Source of the DNA: Salinicola corii
GTDB lineage: Bacteria > Pseudomonadota > Gammaproteobacteria > Pseudomonadales > Halomonadaceae
Length of the DNA: 64,000 nucleotides
Assembly (NCBI RefSeq): GCF_008298015.1
Contig: NZ_VTPX01000006.1
Coordinates: 62,001 to 126,000 of the forward strand
Reading direction: 5' to 3'
The position numbers and the translations under genes were made by a program. Under the pieces are notes generated by a model that worked only from the letters and a program-made list of their open reading frames with translations, had not been told where the DNA came from and made no database searches. Numbering within the stretch: position 1 is the stretch's first letter; each line of letters begins with the position of its first letter. Positions 44,990 to 57,434 of this stretch are shown here, in pieces.

Positions 44990-45130
44990 GAGTAATCACT
45001 TCCGAACATCAATAGGCGCGAGGCGGTTTCCTCGACCAATGGAGGAGCCATGATGGAGGGAATCGGACGGTAAGAGGTGGGCTGGTATCGAGGCCGGCGC
45101 GTGGCCGGCCGACTCATGAGATCTCGAGCA

Positions 45131-45937
45131 TCAGCCCGCGTAGGCGGGCAGGGCCTCGATATCCGCGGGTATCGAAGGATCGGCGACGTAGAGCGCCACA
45201 TCATGCTCCCGCATCAGCCTGCGCAGCGCGTCGGGTGGTTGGCGATCGGTGAAAAAGGCATTGATCTGGCTGAGGTTGCCCTGGCGTACCACGGCGTTGC
45301 GGTGGAACTTCGAATGATCCGCCGCCAGGAAGACCTGGCGGGAGTTGCGCAGGATGGCCTGCGCAACGCGAACTTCCTGATAGTCGAATTCCAGCAGCGA
45401 GCCATCGCCATCGATGCCGCTGATACCGATGATGCCGTAGTCGACCTTGAACTGATTGATGAAATCGATGGTGGCTTCGCCGATGATACCGCCGTCCCGC
45501 GAGCGAACCTGGCCGCCGGCGACGATGACGTTGAAGTCGGTCTTGTGCTGCAGAATGGCCGCCACGTTGAGGTTGTTGGTGATGACCTCGAGCCCGCTGT
45601 GCTGGCACAGCGCTTCGGCGATGAATTCATTGCTGGTGCCGATGTTGATGAACAGCGACGAGGAGTCGGGAATGTGGCTCGCCAGCATTTCGGCGATACG
45701 GCGCTTGGCGTCCAGGTTCAGCGTCTTGCGCGTGTTATAGGCGGTGTTGACGGTACTCGACTCCAGGCCCGCGCCGCCATGGACCCGTTTGACGACGCCC
45801 TCTTCCGCCAGTTGATTGAGATCGCGGCGCACCGTCTGGGGCGTGACGTCGAAGTCTCTGGCGAGCTGTTCGATCGAGGCATAGCCTTGCCGTTTGACCA
45901 GCTCGACGATGGCTTCGTGACGTTCCTGCTGTGTCAT
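45131..45937 (-). CDS. glpR: DeoR-family glycerol-3-phosphate regulon repressor
   Basis: This 268-residue DeoR-type repressor has an N-terminal helix-turn-helix (residues 1-57, [28 protein letters not shown]) and a C-terminal sugar-phosphate sensor domain with [14 protein letters not shown] and [15 protein letters not shown]. It should release DNA on binding glycerol 3-phosphate. ATG 45937 is preceded by AGGAAACC; a longer upstream frame is not DeoR-like. It lies 189 bp upstream of glpD on the same strand. Its likely targets are glpD and the glpSTPQUV operon about 1 kb away on the other strand, where a single half-site ATGCTCGAA occurs at 46975-46983. Confidence 0.94.
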   Translation of the reverse strand: MTQQERHEAIVELVKRQGYASIEQLARDFDVTPQTVRRDLNQLAEEGVVKRVHGGAGLESSTVNTAYNTRKTLNLDAKRRIAEMLASHIPDSSSLFINIGTSNEFIAEALCQHSGLEVITNNLNVAAILQHKTDFNVIVAGGQVRSRDGGIIGEATIDFINQFKVDYGIIGISGIDGDGSLLEFDYQEVRVAQAILRNSRQVFLAADHSKFHRNAVVRQGNLSQINAFFTDRQPPDALRRLMREHDVALYVADPSIPADIEALPAYAG

Positions 45938-46388
45938 GGTGGTTTCCTGCCGCGTTCCGTTGACGATTCTGTGACTGATCCGAGCAGTCAGTTTATCAAA
46001 GCTGCAGGGCTTGCCGTTGTCTCGGTTGGCCGTATCGGGGCCTTCATGGCTACGACCATGGTCTAGGTGTTGGAAAGCGAATTCGCATTGTTGCCAACCG
46101 AAAACGAAGCTAGGCAGGGTATCTCGATCATCCGGCCTGCGGCAGCGCCATGCCGCAGGGCTCCTTTCACAATCTGGGAAAACGGAAAGGGGCGACAGGG
46201 GCATCGCCTCGACGTGGCGGTATTGGGGCGCGCTGGGGACGCCCGACGCCAACGCCGTGGTCCGGAAGGAATTATCTCGCCATGACAGGCAGTTGGAGGC
46301 AATTTTTTTACGGTCAGAGGGTTGCATTCTGTGTCCGCCCGGGTAAAATTCGCATCCGTTGTCACGGCGAGCTCGTCGTAATCAATGC
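45938..46388. other. Intergenic region between glpR and the tRNA pair
   Basis: These 451 bases contain the outward promoters for glpR and the tRNA genes and no supported coding gene. A 10-bp palindrome GCGAATTCGC lies at 46077-46086. The tRNA promoter at the right end is listed separately. Confidence 0.4.
46322..46349 (+). promoter_or_regulatory. Promoter of the tRNA-Val pair
   Basis: TTGCAT (46322-46327) and TAAAAT (46344-46349) are separated by 16 bp. The first tRNA begins 40 bases after the -10, a normal 5' leader length. This is one of the best matches to a sigma-70 promoter in the window. Confidence 0.7.
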
Positions 46389-46465
46389 AGGACCGTAGCT
46401 CAGTTGGTTAGAGCGCCACGTTGACATCGTGGAGGTCAGCGGTTCAAATCCGCTCGGTCCTACCA
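46389..46465 (+). tRNA. tRNA-Val (GAC), copy 1
   Basis: This 77-base tRNA has a complete cloverleaf: acceptor stem AGGACCG/CGGTCCT, a normal D arm, anticodon stem CCACG/CGTGG with anticodon GAC, and T loop TTCAAAT. The 3' CCA is encoded in the DNA. It reads valine GUC/GUU codons and is the first of two tandem copies. Confidence 0.97.
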
Positions 46466-46497
46466 GCAGTTCACATCGGCATGCGACGATGCCATCC

Positions 46498-46574
46498 AGG
46501 ACCATAGCTCAGTTGGTTAGAGCGCCACGTTGACATCGTGGAGGTCAGCGGTTCAAATCCGCTTGGTCCTACCA
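46498..46574 (+). tRNA. tRNA-Val (GAC), copy 2
   Basis: It is identical to the copy 32 bases upstream except in the acceptor stem, where AGGACCA/TGGTCCT replaces a G-C pair by A-T. Both strands of the stem changed together, so pairing is kept. The CCA end is encoded, and a terminator follows at once. Confidence 0.97.
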
Positions 46575-46581
46575 GATTCGA

Positions 46582-46607
46582 AACCCGAGCTTCGGCTCGG
46601 GTTTTTT
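46582..46607 (+). terminator. Rho-independent terminator after the tRNA pair
   Basis: AACCCGAGC (46582-46590) pairs with GCTCGGGTT (46595-46603) across a TTCG tetraloop, followed by T to 46607. Confidence 0.95.
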
Positions 46608-46659
46608 GTGCCCTGCCATCCCTGGCGGGCACCATGCTGGCTGTCGCTGGCGCGACGTC

Positions 46660-46684
46660 AAAAATCGCTCCCGGCGATTTTTTT
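46660..46684 (+). terminator. Second terminator downstream of the tRNA pair
   Basis: AAAAATCGC (46660-46668) pairs with GCGATTTTT (46674-46682) around TCCCG, ending in seven T. It could catch read-through from the tRNA terminator; the A-run on the other side lets it work for minus-strand transcripts too. Confidence 0.8.
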
Positions 46685-47008
46685 GTGTCCGCGATTTCCC
46701 ATTCCGCCATGCACCGACCATCGGCGCGCTGCCTTCAACGTCCGGCTCCTCGCATCCCCGAGTCATGTTGGTTTTCGAACAAACACTCTCGAAAGAACGC
46801 TTTTCTCAATGCGGTCATGCCACCGAAACTCGCATGGCGTGTTGGACATTAGTGGTTAAGACTAAGGTTTTAATTGAATTAACGATTTATAAAACAAATA
46901 TTTAGAATGCTGTCGTGGTCAGTGGCGGTGCCTACTTTTTTCGTCGTATAGCTTTATAAAAAGAGTGTTTTAGGATGCTCGAAAGAGAAAAAGGGAACGG
47001 CGCCACTC

Positions 47009-48118
47009 ATGTCATTACAACTCGATAACGTGACACTGTCGGTGCGAGGCGAAACCTACATCAGCGATGCCAGCCTGACGTTGGACCCGGGGTCATTCAA
47101 TGTACTGCTGGGACACACGCTGGCGGGCAAGACGACATTGATGCGGCTGATGGCCGGGCTGGACAGGCCCGACCACGGCAAAGTGTACCTCGACGGCCGT
47201 GACGTGACTCACTTGCCGGTCCGCCAGCGTAATGTCTCGATGGTTTATCAGCAGTTCATCAACTATCCCACGCTCACGGTCTTCGACAATATCGCCTCGC
47301 CGCTCAAGCAGGCCAGGGTGCCGCGTCAGGACATGACTCGCCGGGTCGAGGAGACTGCGACGATGCTGGGAATTCAGCACCTGCTGGGACGTTATCCGCA
47401 GGAGCTATCCGGTGGTCAGCAGCAGCGCACGGCAATGGCCAGGGCGCTGGTCAAGGATGCCGATCTGGTGTTGTTCGACGAGCCGCTGGTCAACCTCGAC
47501 TACAAGCTGCGAGAGGCGCTGCGGGTGGAGATGCGCAAGCTGTTCGAATCGCGCAACACCATCGCGGTCTACGCCACCACTGAGCCCGCCGAGGCGCTGG
47601 CACTGGGCGGGACGACGACGCTGCTGCACCAGGGGCGCATCGTCCAGAGCGGTCCCAGCGACGAGGTCTATCGCCATCCCCGTAACCGTGAAGCTGCCAC
47701 GCTGTTCGGCGAGCCCCCCATCAACCTGATGCCGATGACGATCCAGGGCGACGAGTGCCGTGTCGCCGATCAGCGCCAAGCACTGCCCGAGATCTGGAAA
47801 TCGCTCTCCGAGGGTGAATACCAGGTTGGCATCCGGCCTCATCACTGGTCGCTCCTGCCGCTCTCGGAGGCGGCGTTGCACCTGCCGGTCGTCGTGCGCG
47901 TCGCGGAGATCAGCGGCTCCGAGACCTTTTTGCACCTCTCGCATGACCGGATCGATCTGGTCGCGCACCTGATCGGGATTCACGAGTTCGGCGTGGATCA
48001 GTCGCTGGACGTCCAGGTCCCGTTTCGCCAGCTCTTCGTGTTCGAGCCCGGGGGCGACCTGGTGCTGTCACCTCCCTCATCGCGATCGACATCGCCCGGC
48101 GTGCGAGGAGACCTGTAG
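47009..48118 (+). CDS. glpS: Glycerol ABC transporter, ATP-binding protein 1
   Basis: This 369-residue ATPase belongs to the CUT1/MalK-like group with a C-terminal TOBE-type domain. Walker A is the unusual GHTLAGKTT near residue 34, the signature is LSGGQQQR near 131, and Walker B is VLFDEPLVNLD near 151. It pairs with a second ATPase gene that starts directly after its stop codon. The set of two ATPases, two permeases, a DUF2160 protein and a binding protein matches the glpSTPQUV glycerol importer described in Rhizobium leguminosarum. That homology is the basis for the name. It heads the operon, downstream of an AT-rich region with a GlpR-like half-site. Confidence 0.9.
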   Translation: MSLQLDNVTLSVRGETYISDASLTLDPGSFNVLLGHTLAGKTTLMRLMAGLDRPDHGKVYLDGRDVTHLPVRQRNVSMVYQQFINYPTLTVFDNIASPLKQARVPRQDMTRRVEETATMLGIQHLLGRYPQELSGGQQQRTAMARALVKDADLVLFDEPLVNLDYKLREALRVEMRKLFESRNTIAVYATTEPAEALALGGTTTLLHQGRIVQSGPSDEVYRHPRNREAATLFGEPPINLMPMTIQGDECRVADQRQALPEIWKSLSEGEYQVGIRPHHWSLLPLSEAALHLPVVVRVAEISGSETFLHLSHDRIDLVAHLIGIHEFGVDQSLDVQVPFRQLFVFEPGGDLVLSPPSSRSTSPGVRGDL

Positions 48119-49217
48119 ATGGCTGAAATCCGCCTGGAACAACTGGCCCATCGTTATCACGGTGCGCCCTCTGGCCCGGCCGACTATGCGCTCAGGCCGA
48201 TGGATCACGTCTGGGAGCAGGGCGGGGCCTACGCGTTGCTGGGGCCCTCGGGGTGCGGCAAGAGCACGCTGCTCAACATCATTTCCGGTCTGCTGGTGCC
48301 CTCGGAAGGGCGCGTGCTCTACGACGGCAAGTCGGTCAACGATCTCACCCCGCAGCAGCGCAACATCGCCCAGGTTTTCCAGTTCCCGGTGGTCTACGAC
48401 ACCATGACCGTCCACGAGAACCTGGCGTTTCCGCTGCGCAACCAGGGGCAGCCTCGAGAGCGCATCGATGCCCGGGTAAGAGAGGTGGCCGAGGCGCTGG
48501 AGATCGAGCCGCTGTTGAATCGGAAGGCGCAGAACCTGACGGCGGACGAGAAGCAGAAGGTGTCGATGGGGCGCGGCCTGGTGCGCGACGACGTGGCGGC
48601 GATCCTGTTCGACGAGCCGTTGACGGTGATCGACCCGCAGCTCAAGTGGCGCCTGCGGCGCAAGCTCAAGGAGATCCATCAGCGCTTCAACGTGACGATG
48701 GTCTACGTCACCCATGACCAGTTGGAAGCGTCCACCTTCGCCGACAAGATCGCGGTGATGTACGAAGGCCAGATCGTCCAGTTCGGCACCCCGCGTGAGC
48801 TGTTCGAGAACCCGCAACATACCTTCGTCGGCTACTTCATCGGCAGCCCCGGCATGAATCTGCTGGAGATCGCGCTGGGGGCGTCGGGCGTCGAGTTCGA
48901 CGGCCACGCGCTGGCGGTGCCCGACGCGATCGCCGCCCAGCTTCGGCAGCGCGAAGGCGGTCGACTGCAGGTCGGCATTCGGCCGGAGTTCGTGCAACTG
49001 GTGGCGCCCGACGACGCCGTCCTGCACGGCTACGTCGATCTGGTCCAGGACCAGGGCACCTTCAAGATCGTCGACGTGCGCCTCGATACGCCATCGGCGC
49101 CGGTGGTCAAGGCGCGCCTGGGAGAGGAGGCTGGCGTTCCCGAAGGGCGAACCGGCGTGCACTTCCCCGAAGCCTGGCAGCGCTTCTATATCGATGACCA
49201 TCTGGTGGGAGTGGGTG

Positions 49218-49231
<14 letters not shown>
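48119..49231 (+). CDS. glpT: Glycerol ABC transporter, ATP-binding protein 2
   Basis: This 370-residue ATPase has a standard Walker A GPSGCGKST near residue 42 and Walker B AILFDEPLTVID. The ABC signature is degenerate: the LSGGQ position reads LTADE, so one of the two ATP sites in the GlpS-GlpT pair is probably weak, as in other asymmetric ABC dimers. The C-terminal TOBE-like domain is present. The gene starts with no gap after glpS and overlaps glpP by 14 bases. GlpT here is an ABC subunit and unrelated to the E. coli glycerol-3-phosphate antiporter of the same name. Confidence 0.9.
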
Positions 49232-50081
<850 letters not shown>

Positions 50082-50088
50082 CGCCGCC

Positions 50089-50889
50089 ATGAGACTGCGC
50101 AAGAGCCTGGTGATGCTGGTCTATCTGCTGTTCGTGCTGGTGCCGATCTACTGGCTCGTCAACATGTCGTTCAAGTCGAACCGGGAAATCCTCGGCGGAC
50201 TGACACTCTGGCCCACGACGCCGACGCTGGACAACTACCGGGTCATCTTCACCGAGCCGACCTGGTACATGAGCTATCTGAATTCCCTGAGCTATGTCTC
50301 GATGAACATGCTGATTTCGCTGCTGGTGGCGTTGCCGGCCGCCTATGCGTTCTCGCGCTATCGCTTCCTGGGCGACAAGCACATGTTCTTCTGGCTGCTG
50401 ACCAACCGAATGGCACCACCGGCGGTTTTCCTGCTGCCATTCTTCCAGCTCTACTCGGCGGTGGGGTTGTTCGACACGCCGATCGCGGTGGCACTGGCGC
50501 ACTGCCTGTTCAACGTGCCGCTGGCGGTATGGATCCTCGAGGGCTTCATGTCGTCGGTGCCCAAGGAGATCGACGAGACCGCGTATATCGACGGCTACAC
50601 CTTTCCCAAGTTCTTCATCCGGATTTTCCTGCCGATGATTCGGCCCGGCATCGGTGTCACGGCGTTTTTCTGCTTCATGTTCTCGTGGGTCGAACTGTTG
50701 CTGGCGCGGACGCTGACCTCGGTCGATGCCAAGCCGATCGTGGCGCAGATGACCCGCACGGTTTCGGCGTCGGGGATCGACTGGGGCGTGCTGGCGGCCG
50801 CGGGCGTGGTCGCGCTGCTGCCCGGCATCGCCGTGATCTATTTCGTGCGCAATCACGTGGCCAAGGGCTTCGCCCTGGGACGCGTCTGA
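50089..50889 (+). CDS. glpQ: Glycerol ABC transporter, permease 2
   Basis: This 266-residue permease of the MalG/UgpE type has six membrane segments and an EAA loop at about residues 155-185 (IDETAYIDGYTFPKFF). It forms the membrane channel with GlpP. The gene begins 7 bp after glpP. It should not be confused with the glycerophosphodiester phosphodiesterase that carries the same symbol in E. coli. Confidence 0.9.
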   Translation: MRLRKSLVMLVYLLFVLVPIYWLVNMSFKSNREILGGLTLWPTTPTLDNYRVIFTEPTWYMSYLNSLSYVSMNMLISLLVALPAAYAFSRYRFLGDKHMFFWLLTNRMAPPAVFLLPFFQLYSAVGLFDTPIAVALAHCLFNVPLAVWILEGFMSSVPKEIDETAYIDGYTFPKFFIRIFLPMIRPGIGVTAFFCFMFSWVELLLARTLTSVDAKPIVAQMTRTVSASGIDWGVLAAAGVVALLPGIAVIYFVRNHVAKGFALGRV

Positions 50890-50919
50890 TCCGTCTGGCC
50901 AGAGAGAGGGGGAGTCACC

Positions 50920-51192
50920 ATGGGTTGGATGGCCTGGACACTACCGACGGGACTGTTCTTTGCCGGGATCGCGGCACTGCTGGTGGCGATGACGGTCTGG
51001 CAGACCGTATCGCCCGGCCGAGAGCGCAAGGGGTTTCTACCGATCTCCACGTCTCGGGGCGATCGGCTGTTCATTGGACTGCTGGCGGCGGCATACGGCC
51101 ATTTGCTGGTTCTGGCACTGACCGACTGGCCGCTCTGGATCGCGACGGCGATCTGCGTGGCAGGAATGGCAATCATCATGAAATGGGGGTAA
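50920..51192 (+). CDS. glpU: DUF2160 small membrane protein of the glycerol importer
   Basis: This 90-residue protein has three hydrophobic segments (about residues 6-26, 50-68 and 70-88) separated by a basic loop RERKGFLPISTSRGDR. It matches the DUF2160 family, whose members sit between the permease and binding-protein genes in glycerol ABC operons, called glpU in Rhizobium. A role in assembling or modulating the transporter is likely but unproven. AGAGGGGGAG precedes ATG 50920. Confidence 0.85.
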   Translation: MGWMAWTLPTGLFFAGIAALLVAMTVWQTVSPGRERKGFLPISTSRGDRLFIGLLAAAYGHLLVLALTDWPLWIATAICVAGMAIIMKWG

Positions 51193-51267
51193 CGCATCGA
51201 CCAGGGATCATTGCTCTTCGGATAGCGCCAAGACAGCAAATGCAGCATAACAACGAGGGTTAACGCT

Positions 51268-53022
<1,755 letters not shown>

Positions 53023-53074
53023 GGATAGGGGGCGTACTCGATATGGGTGATTGCTGTCGCCTGGGCGGCGACCT

Positions 53075-53103
53075 TCCCGCCGGTTTTCCGGCGGGATTTT
53101 TTT
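53075..53103 (+). terminator. Rho-independent terminator after glpV
   Basis: TCCCGCCGG (53075-53083) pairs with CCGGCGGGA (53088-53096) around TTTT and is followed by seven T. Confidence 0.95.
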
Positions 53104-53195
53104 GTCCCACCAACCCGTAACGGCCTATTCTGCCCCTCGCTCTCACGACTTTTGCCTGGGCGATAGATAACATGGGGGGATAGCAGGAGTAGACC

Positions 53196-54029
53196 ATGCC
53201 ATTCAACTCGCTTTTCGAACACATTCACCAGTTACCCAGCGTGCCCGCCGTCGTCACCGAGCTGATTGCCAGCCTGGATAACGACAGAATCAGTGTTCAC
53301 CGTGTTTCCGCCACCATTCACAAAGATCCCAACCTGAGCCTGAAGCTGCTTCGTTCGGCCAATTCCGTGCGATATGGCGTAGGGCGCAACGTGGCGACGA
53401 TCGACGACGCCTTACTGCTGCTGGGATTCGATCGCGTACGCACGCTCGTCATCGCCTCGGGCATGGTCGGTATGCTCAAGGAGGTCCCAGGACTCGATCG
53501 CAAGGCGTTCTGGCGTGAGTCGTTCATGGTCGCCAATATCAGCCGCACGATAGTCCGTCACAGTCAGTTGGGCGATCTGGCACCGGAGACCGCGTTTACC
53601 TGCGGCATCCTGCATCACGTGGGGTCGGCGTTGATGCACATCGCCGATCCGGAAACCATGCGACGAATCGATGCGCTGGTGGCCCAAGGTGCCCCTCGCG
53701 CCGAGCTGGAAGCCAACCAGTTCGGCTATACGTTCAGCGAGGTGGGCGCGGAGCTGTGTCGGCGCTGGCGCTTCCCGGAGACCATCTGCAACGCGCTCAC
53801 CTATCAGGACAAGCCGCTGGATGCCGTGCCGTTCTCGCCCTATGCCGCTGCCGTGCACCTGGCGATCGAGCTCTATCACAATATCGCCAGCGGGCGCCGG
53901 GAGGAGCACGCCCTGGGGGAGATGCCGCGGGAGGTTCGTCGGCCGCTGGCGCTGGATCTGCTGGCGCTCTACGAAGATATCCTGCAACTGGTGCGCTCGG
54001 ACGACGAACTGGGTGTCTTTCTGGATTGA
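53196..54029 (+). CDS. HDOD-domain signalling protein
   Basis: This 277-residue protein is almost entirely an HDOD domain (about residues 10-215), a helical relative of HD phosphohydrolases. Characteristic stretches are LPSVPAVVTELIASLDND, IHKDPNLSLKLLRSANS and the HD-like GILHHVGSALMHIA near residue 145. The catalytic HD pair is replaced by HH, so enzyme activity is unlikely. Such proteins act as regulatory scaffolds, for example in c-di-GMP, motility or stress pathways; no GGDEF or EAL domain is attached. AGGAG precedes the ATG. It has its own promoter-sized gap after the glpV terminator. Confidence 0.88.
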   Translation: MPFNSLFEHIHQLPSVPAVVTELIASLDNDRISVHRVSATIHKDPNLSLKLLRSANSVRYGVGRNVATIDDALLLLGFDRVRTLVIASGMVGMLKEVPGLDRKAFWRESFMVANISRTIVRHSQLGDLAPETAFTCGILHHVGSALMHIADPETMRRIDALVAQGAPRAELEANQFGYTFSEVGAELCRRWRFPETICNALTYQDKPLDAVPFSPYAAAVHLAIELYHNIASGRREEHALGEMPREVRRPLALDLLALYEDILQLVRSDDELGVFLD

Positions 54030-54073
54030 GACCGGGCTTCCGTGCCTCAATCGCGGGTATGGAGCGGCCGTCT

Positions 54074-54547
54074 TCAGGCGGGTGGCGTGCTCGCAATCAG
54101 GTCGCTGGCGTCGCTGAACACGCGACACAGGTGTTCGACACCGGCCTGGTCCGCGTGGCTGAAGCGTGCAGGCACCGGGCTGTCGATATCCAGCACCCCC
54201 CAGACCTCTTCACCCAGGAGAATCGGTACCACCAGTTCGGAGCGGGAGGCGGCATCGCAGGCGATATGGTCCGGAACGGCGTGGACATCGTCGACTCGCT
54301 GGGTCTGGCGCGAGCGTGCCGCGGCACCGCAGACGCCTTTCGAGAACGGGATCGGGTTGCAGGCGGGCAGGCCCTGGAAGGGGCCGAGAATCAGCGTCTC
54401 GGGCTGACGCTGGAGGTAGAAGCCGACCCAGTTCAGGTCGTCGAGGGCCTGCATCAGGAAGGCGCTGGTCTGGGCGGCGTTGGTCAGCCAGTCACGCGTG
54501 TCCAGCAGCGCTGTCAGTTGACGCTCGAGGAGATCGTAATCGGTCAT
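54074..54547 (-). CDS. msrC: Free methionine-(R)-sulfoxide reductase (GAF domain)
   Basis: This 157-residue GAF-fold enzyme reduces free Met-(R)-sulfoxide with thioredoxin. Three redox cysteines, Cys63, Cys73 and Cys97, have the same spacing (10 and 24 residues) as the known fRMsr cysteines of E. coli. The segments NWVGFYL, LGPFQG and VLDIDSP are family hallmarks. AAGGA precedes ATG 54547. It lies downstream of metQ on the same strand, separated by a terminator. Being beside the methionine importer suggests a shared theme of methionine supply and repair. Confidence 0.93.
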   Translation of the reverse strand: MTDYDLLERQLTALLDTRDWLTNAAQTSAFLMQALDDLNWVGFYLQRQPETLILGPFQGLPACNPIPFSKGVCGAAARSRQTQRVDDVHAVPDHIACDAASRSELVVPILLGEEVWGVLDIDSPVPARFSHADQAGVEHLCRVFSDASDLIASTPPA

Positions 54548-54593
54548 CGTGGATGTCCTTCGTGGGGGAACGGTCAGGGGCGGCGCGGAAACG

Positions 54594-54615
54594 AAAACCA
54601 GCGCCGAGGCGCTGG
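54594..54615 (-). terminator. Terminator after metQ (minus strand)
   Basis: On the minus strand CCAGCGCC and GGCGCTGG (54598-54615) form an 8-bp stem with a 2-base gap, followed by TTTTCGTTTC. It ends the metNIQ transcript before msrC. Confidence 0.82.
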
Positions 54616-54664
54616 CTTTCGTGCAGATGACTCGCGTCTCGTCATGTTCGTGACGATGGCGTGA

Positions 54665-55462
54665 TCATTTCCAGCCGGGAACGGCGCCCCCCTGGAACAG
54701 CTCCTGGGCCTTGTCCGCGACCGCATCGGACTGGTAGGCCTTGACCAGTTCCTGAATCTCCTTGCGGTCCTGGTCGCCGCCCCGCACGACGATCAGATTG
54801 ACGTAGGGGGAGTCCGGCCCTTCCTTGATCAGCGCGTCGTCCAGGGTCAAGCCGGCGGGCTGGGTGAAGGTGCTGTTGATGAAGGCCATGTCGACGTCCT
54901 GCAGCACGCGCGGCATCTGGGCGGCCTCGATCTCCTTGAACGAGTAGTCGTGCGGGTTCTCGGTGATGTCGATCGGTGTCGCTTCCAGATTCCCGGCATC
55001 GTCGAGCGTGATCAGCCCGTGCTTGTCGAGCAGAATCAGCGACCGCCCTTCGTTGGTCGGATCGTTGGGTACGGCGATCGTCGCGCCGTCCGGCAGCTCG
55101 TCGATGCTGTCGTACTTGGCGGAGTAGGCGCCGATCGGATAGACGAACGTCTTGCCGGCGATGGCGAAGTCATAGGCGCGGTCGTTGACCATGGACTGCA
55201 TGTAGGGTTCGTGCTGATAGGCGTTGGCGTCCAGGCTGCCATCGGCGAGCGCGGCATTGGGCGTCACGTAGTCGGTGAACTCGACGATCTCGACATCGAG
55301 GTCGTACTTCTCCTTGGCGACCTGCTTGGCCACCTGCATCACATCGGTCTCGGGGCCGGCCATGGTACCGACCTTGATGGTGTCGGCGGCTTGCGCGGCG
55401 CTGGCGACCAGCCCAAGGCTTAGTGCGGCGGCGCTCAGCGTGCGTGTGAGTGAAATCGGCAT
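54665..55462 (-). CDS. metQ: Methionine ABC transporter, substrate-binding protein
   Basis: This 265-residue NlpA-family protein binds D/L-methionine for import by MetNI. Conserved segments are VGTMAGPETDVMQVAK, EFTDYVTPNAALADGSLDANAYQH (split here by the family's ligand contacts) and NPHDYSFKEIEAAQMPR. The signal peptide ends in AAQAAD, without a lipobox cysteine. So unlike E. coli MetQ it is probably a soluble periplasmic protein cut by signal peptidase I. It lies 128 bp after metI. That wider gap may hold a control element for higher metQ expression. Confidence 0.92.
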   Translation of the reverse strand: MPISLTRTLSAAALSLGLVASAAQAADTIKVGTMAGPETDVMQVAKQVAKEKYDLDVEIVEFTDYVTPNAALADGSLDANAYQHEPYMQSMVNDRAYDFAIAGKTFVYPIGAYSAKYDSIDELPDGATIAVPNDPTNEGRSLILLDKHGLITLDDAGNLEATPIDITENPHDYSFKEIEAAQMPRVLQDVDMAFINSTFTQPAGLTLDDALIKEGPDSPYVNLIVVRGGDQDRKEIQELVKAYQSDAVADKAQELFQGGAVPGWK

Positions 55463-55590
55463 TTGGCGACATTCTCCCTGATGATGAGACGTTCGGGCAT
55501 GGATTCGATGCCCGGTGACCGCTGAAATATAACGGAATAACGGCGATCACGGTAATTCATTCTGGTTATGAGTCTAGTGAGGCTCGACGA

Positions 55591-56224
55591 TCACTTGTGA
55601 TCGCTTTTGCGCACCAGATAGTCCCCCAGACTCTGAAACAGCTGCACCATGACCACCAGCACCACCACGGTGATCAGCATCACGGTGGGGTTGAAGCGGT
55701 TGTAGCCGTAGCGGATGCCCAGGTCACCGAGCCCGCCGCCGCCCACGGCGCCGGCCATGGCGGAATAGCTGACCAGGGCGACGATGGTGATCGTCAGGCC
55801 GTTGATGATGCCGCCACGCGCCTCCGGCAGCAGCACCTTCATGATGATCTGCATCGGCGTCGCGCCCATCGATTGGGCGGCTTCGACCAGGCCGGGCGAG
55901 ACCTCGTTGAGCGCGCCCTCGACCAGCCGGGCGACGAACGGGATGGCGGCGATGGTCAGCGGCACGGCGGCGGCGTTGGTACCGATGGAACTGCCGACGA
56001 TCATGCGGGTGAAGGGAATGATCGCCACCAGCAGGATGATGAACGGTACCGAGCGGCCGACGTTGGTGACGACACCGAGCACTGTATTGACCACCGGCTG
56101 CGCCAGGATCTGGCGCGGCCGCGTCACGTAGAGCAGCACCCCGAGCGGGACGCCGGCCAGCGCCGACAGAATGCCGGCGACGGCAACCATGTAAAGTGTC
56201 TCCAGCGTGGACTGCCAGACGAGA

Positions 56225-56244
<20 letters not shown>
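55591..56244 (-). CDS. metI: Methionine ABC transporter, permease
   Basis: This 217-residue permease has five or six membrane segments and the MetI pattern: GRSVPFIILLVAIIPFTR near residue 70, the ATPase-docking loop EAAQSMGATPMQIIMKVLLPEA near 130, and the C-terminal GDLGIRYGYNRF. ATG 56244 lies inside metN (20-base overlap) after GGAGG. It partners MetN and MetQ in methionine uptake. Confidence 0.95.
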
Positions 56245-57268
<1,024 letters not shown>

Positions 57269-57434
57269 TGGGCGTGTCGAAAGCGTCTGTCTGGGTGTCG
57301 GGAGGGAGCGGGGCGGTGTGGCGTGAAGTCAGCGCATCATCGGCGACGGCCCCGCGTCGATGAGCGCGATAGTATACGGATCTCGCGGAGTCCGGGCGAC
57401 CGCTGCGGTGCGTTTGCGCCGGCCACGCCGCGAG

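Larger units (their letters stand above)
46575..47008 (+). other. Region between the tRNA pair and glpS
   Basis: These 434 bases start with two terminators and end with the glpS promoter region. Several short open frames run through it, but they overlap the tRNAs or lack homology and ribosome sites, so I do not call them. From about 46850 to 46970 the DNA is strikingly AT-rich compared with the rest of the window. A GlpR-like half-site ATGCTCGAA lies at 46975-46983, 26 bases before glpS. Confidence 0.5.

Noticed and set aside
46530-46905. Three overlapping short ORFs after the tRNA pair
   Set aside because: They start inside a tRNA or a terminator and lack homology and ribosome-binding sites.
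57269-57434. MetJ box or SAM riboswitch before metN
   Set aside because: Only a partial AGAC-type repeat is visible; no tandem 8-bp boxes and no riboswitch core.
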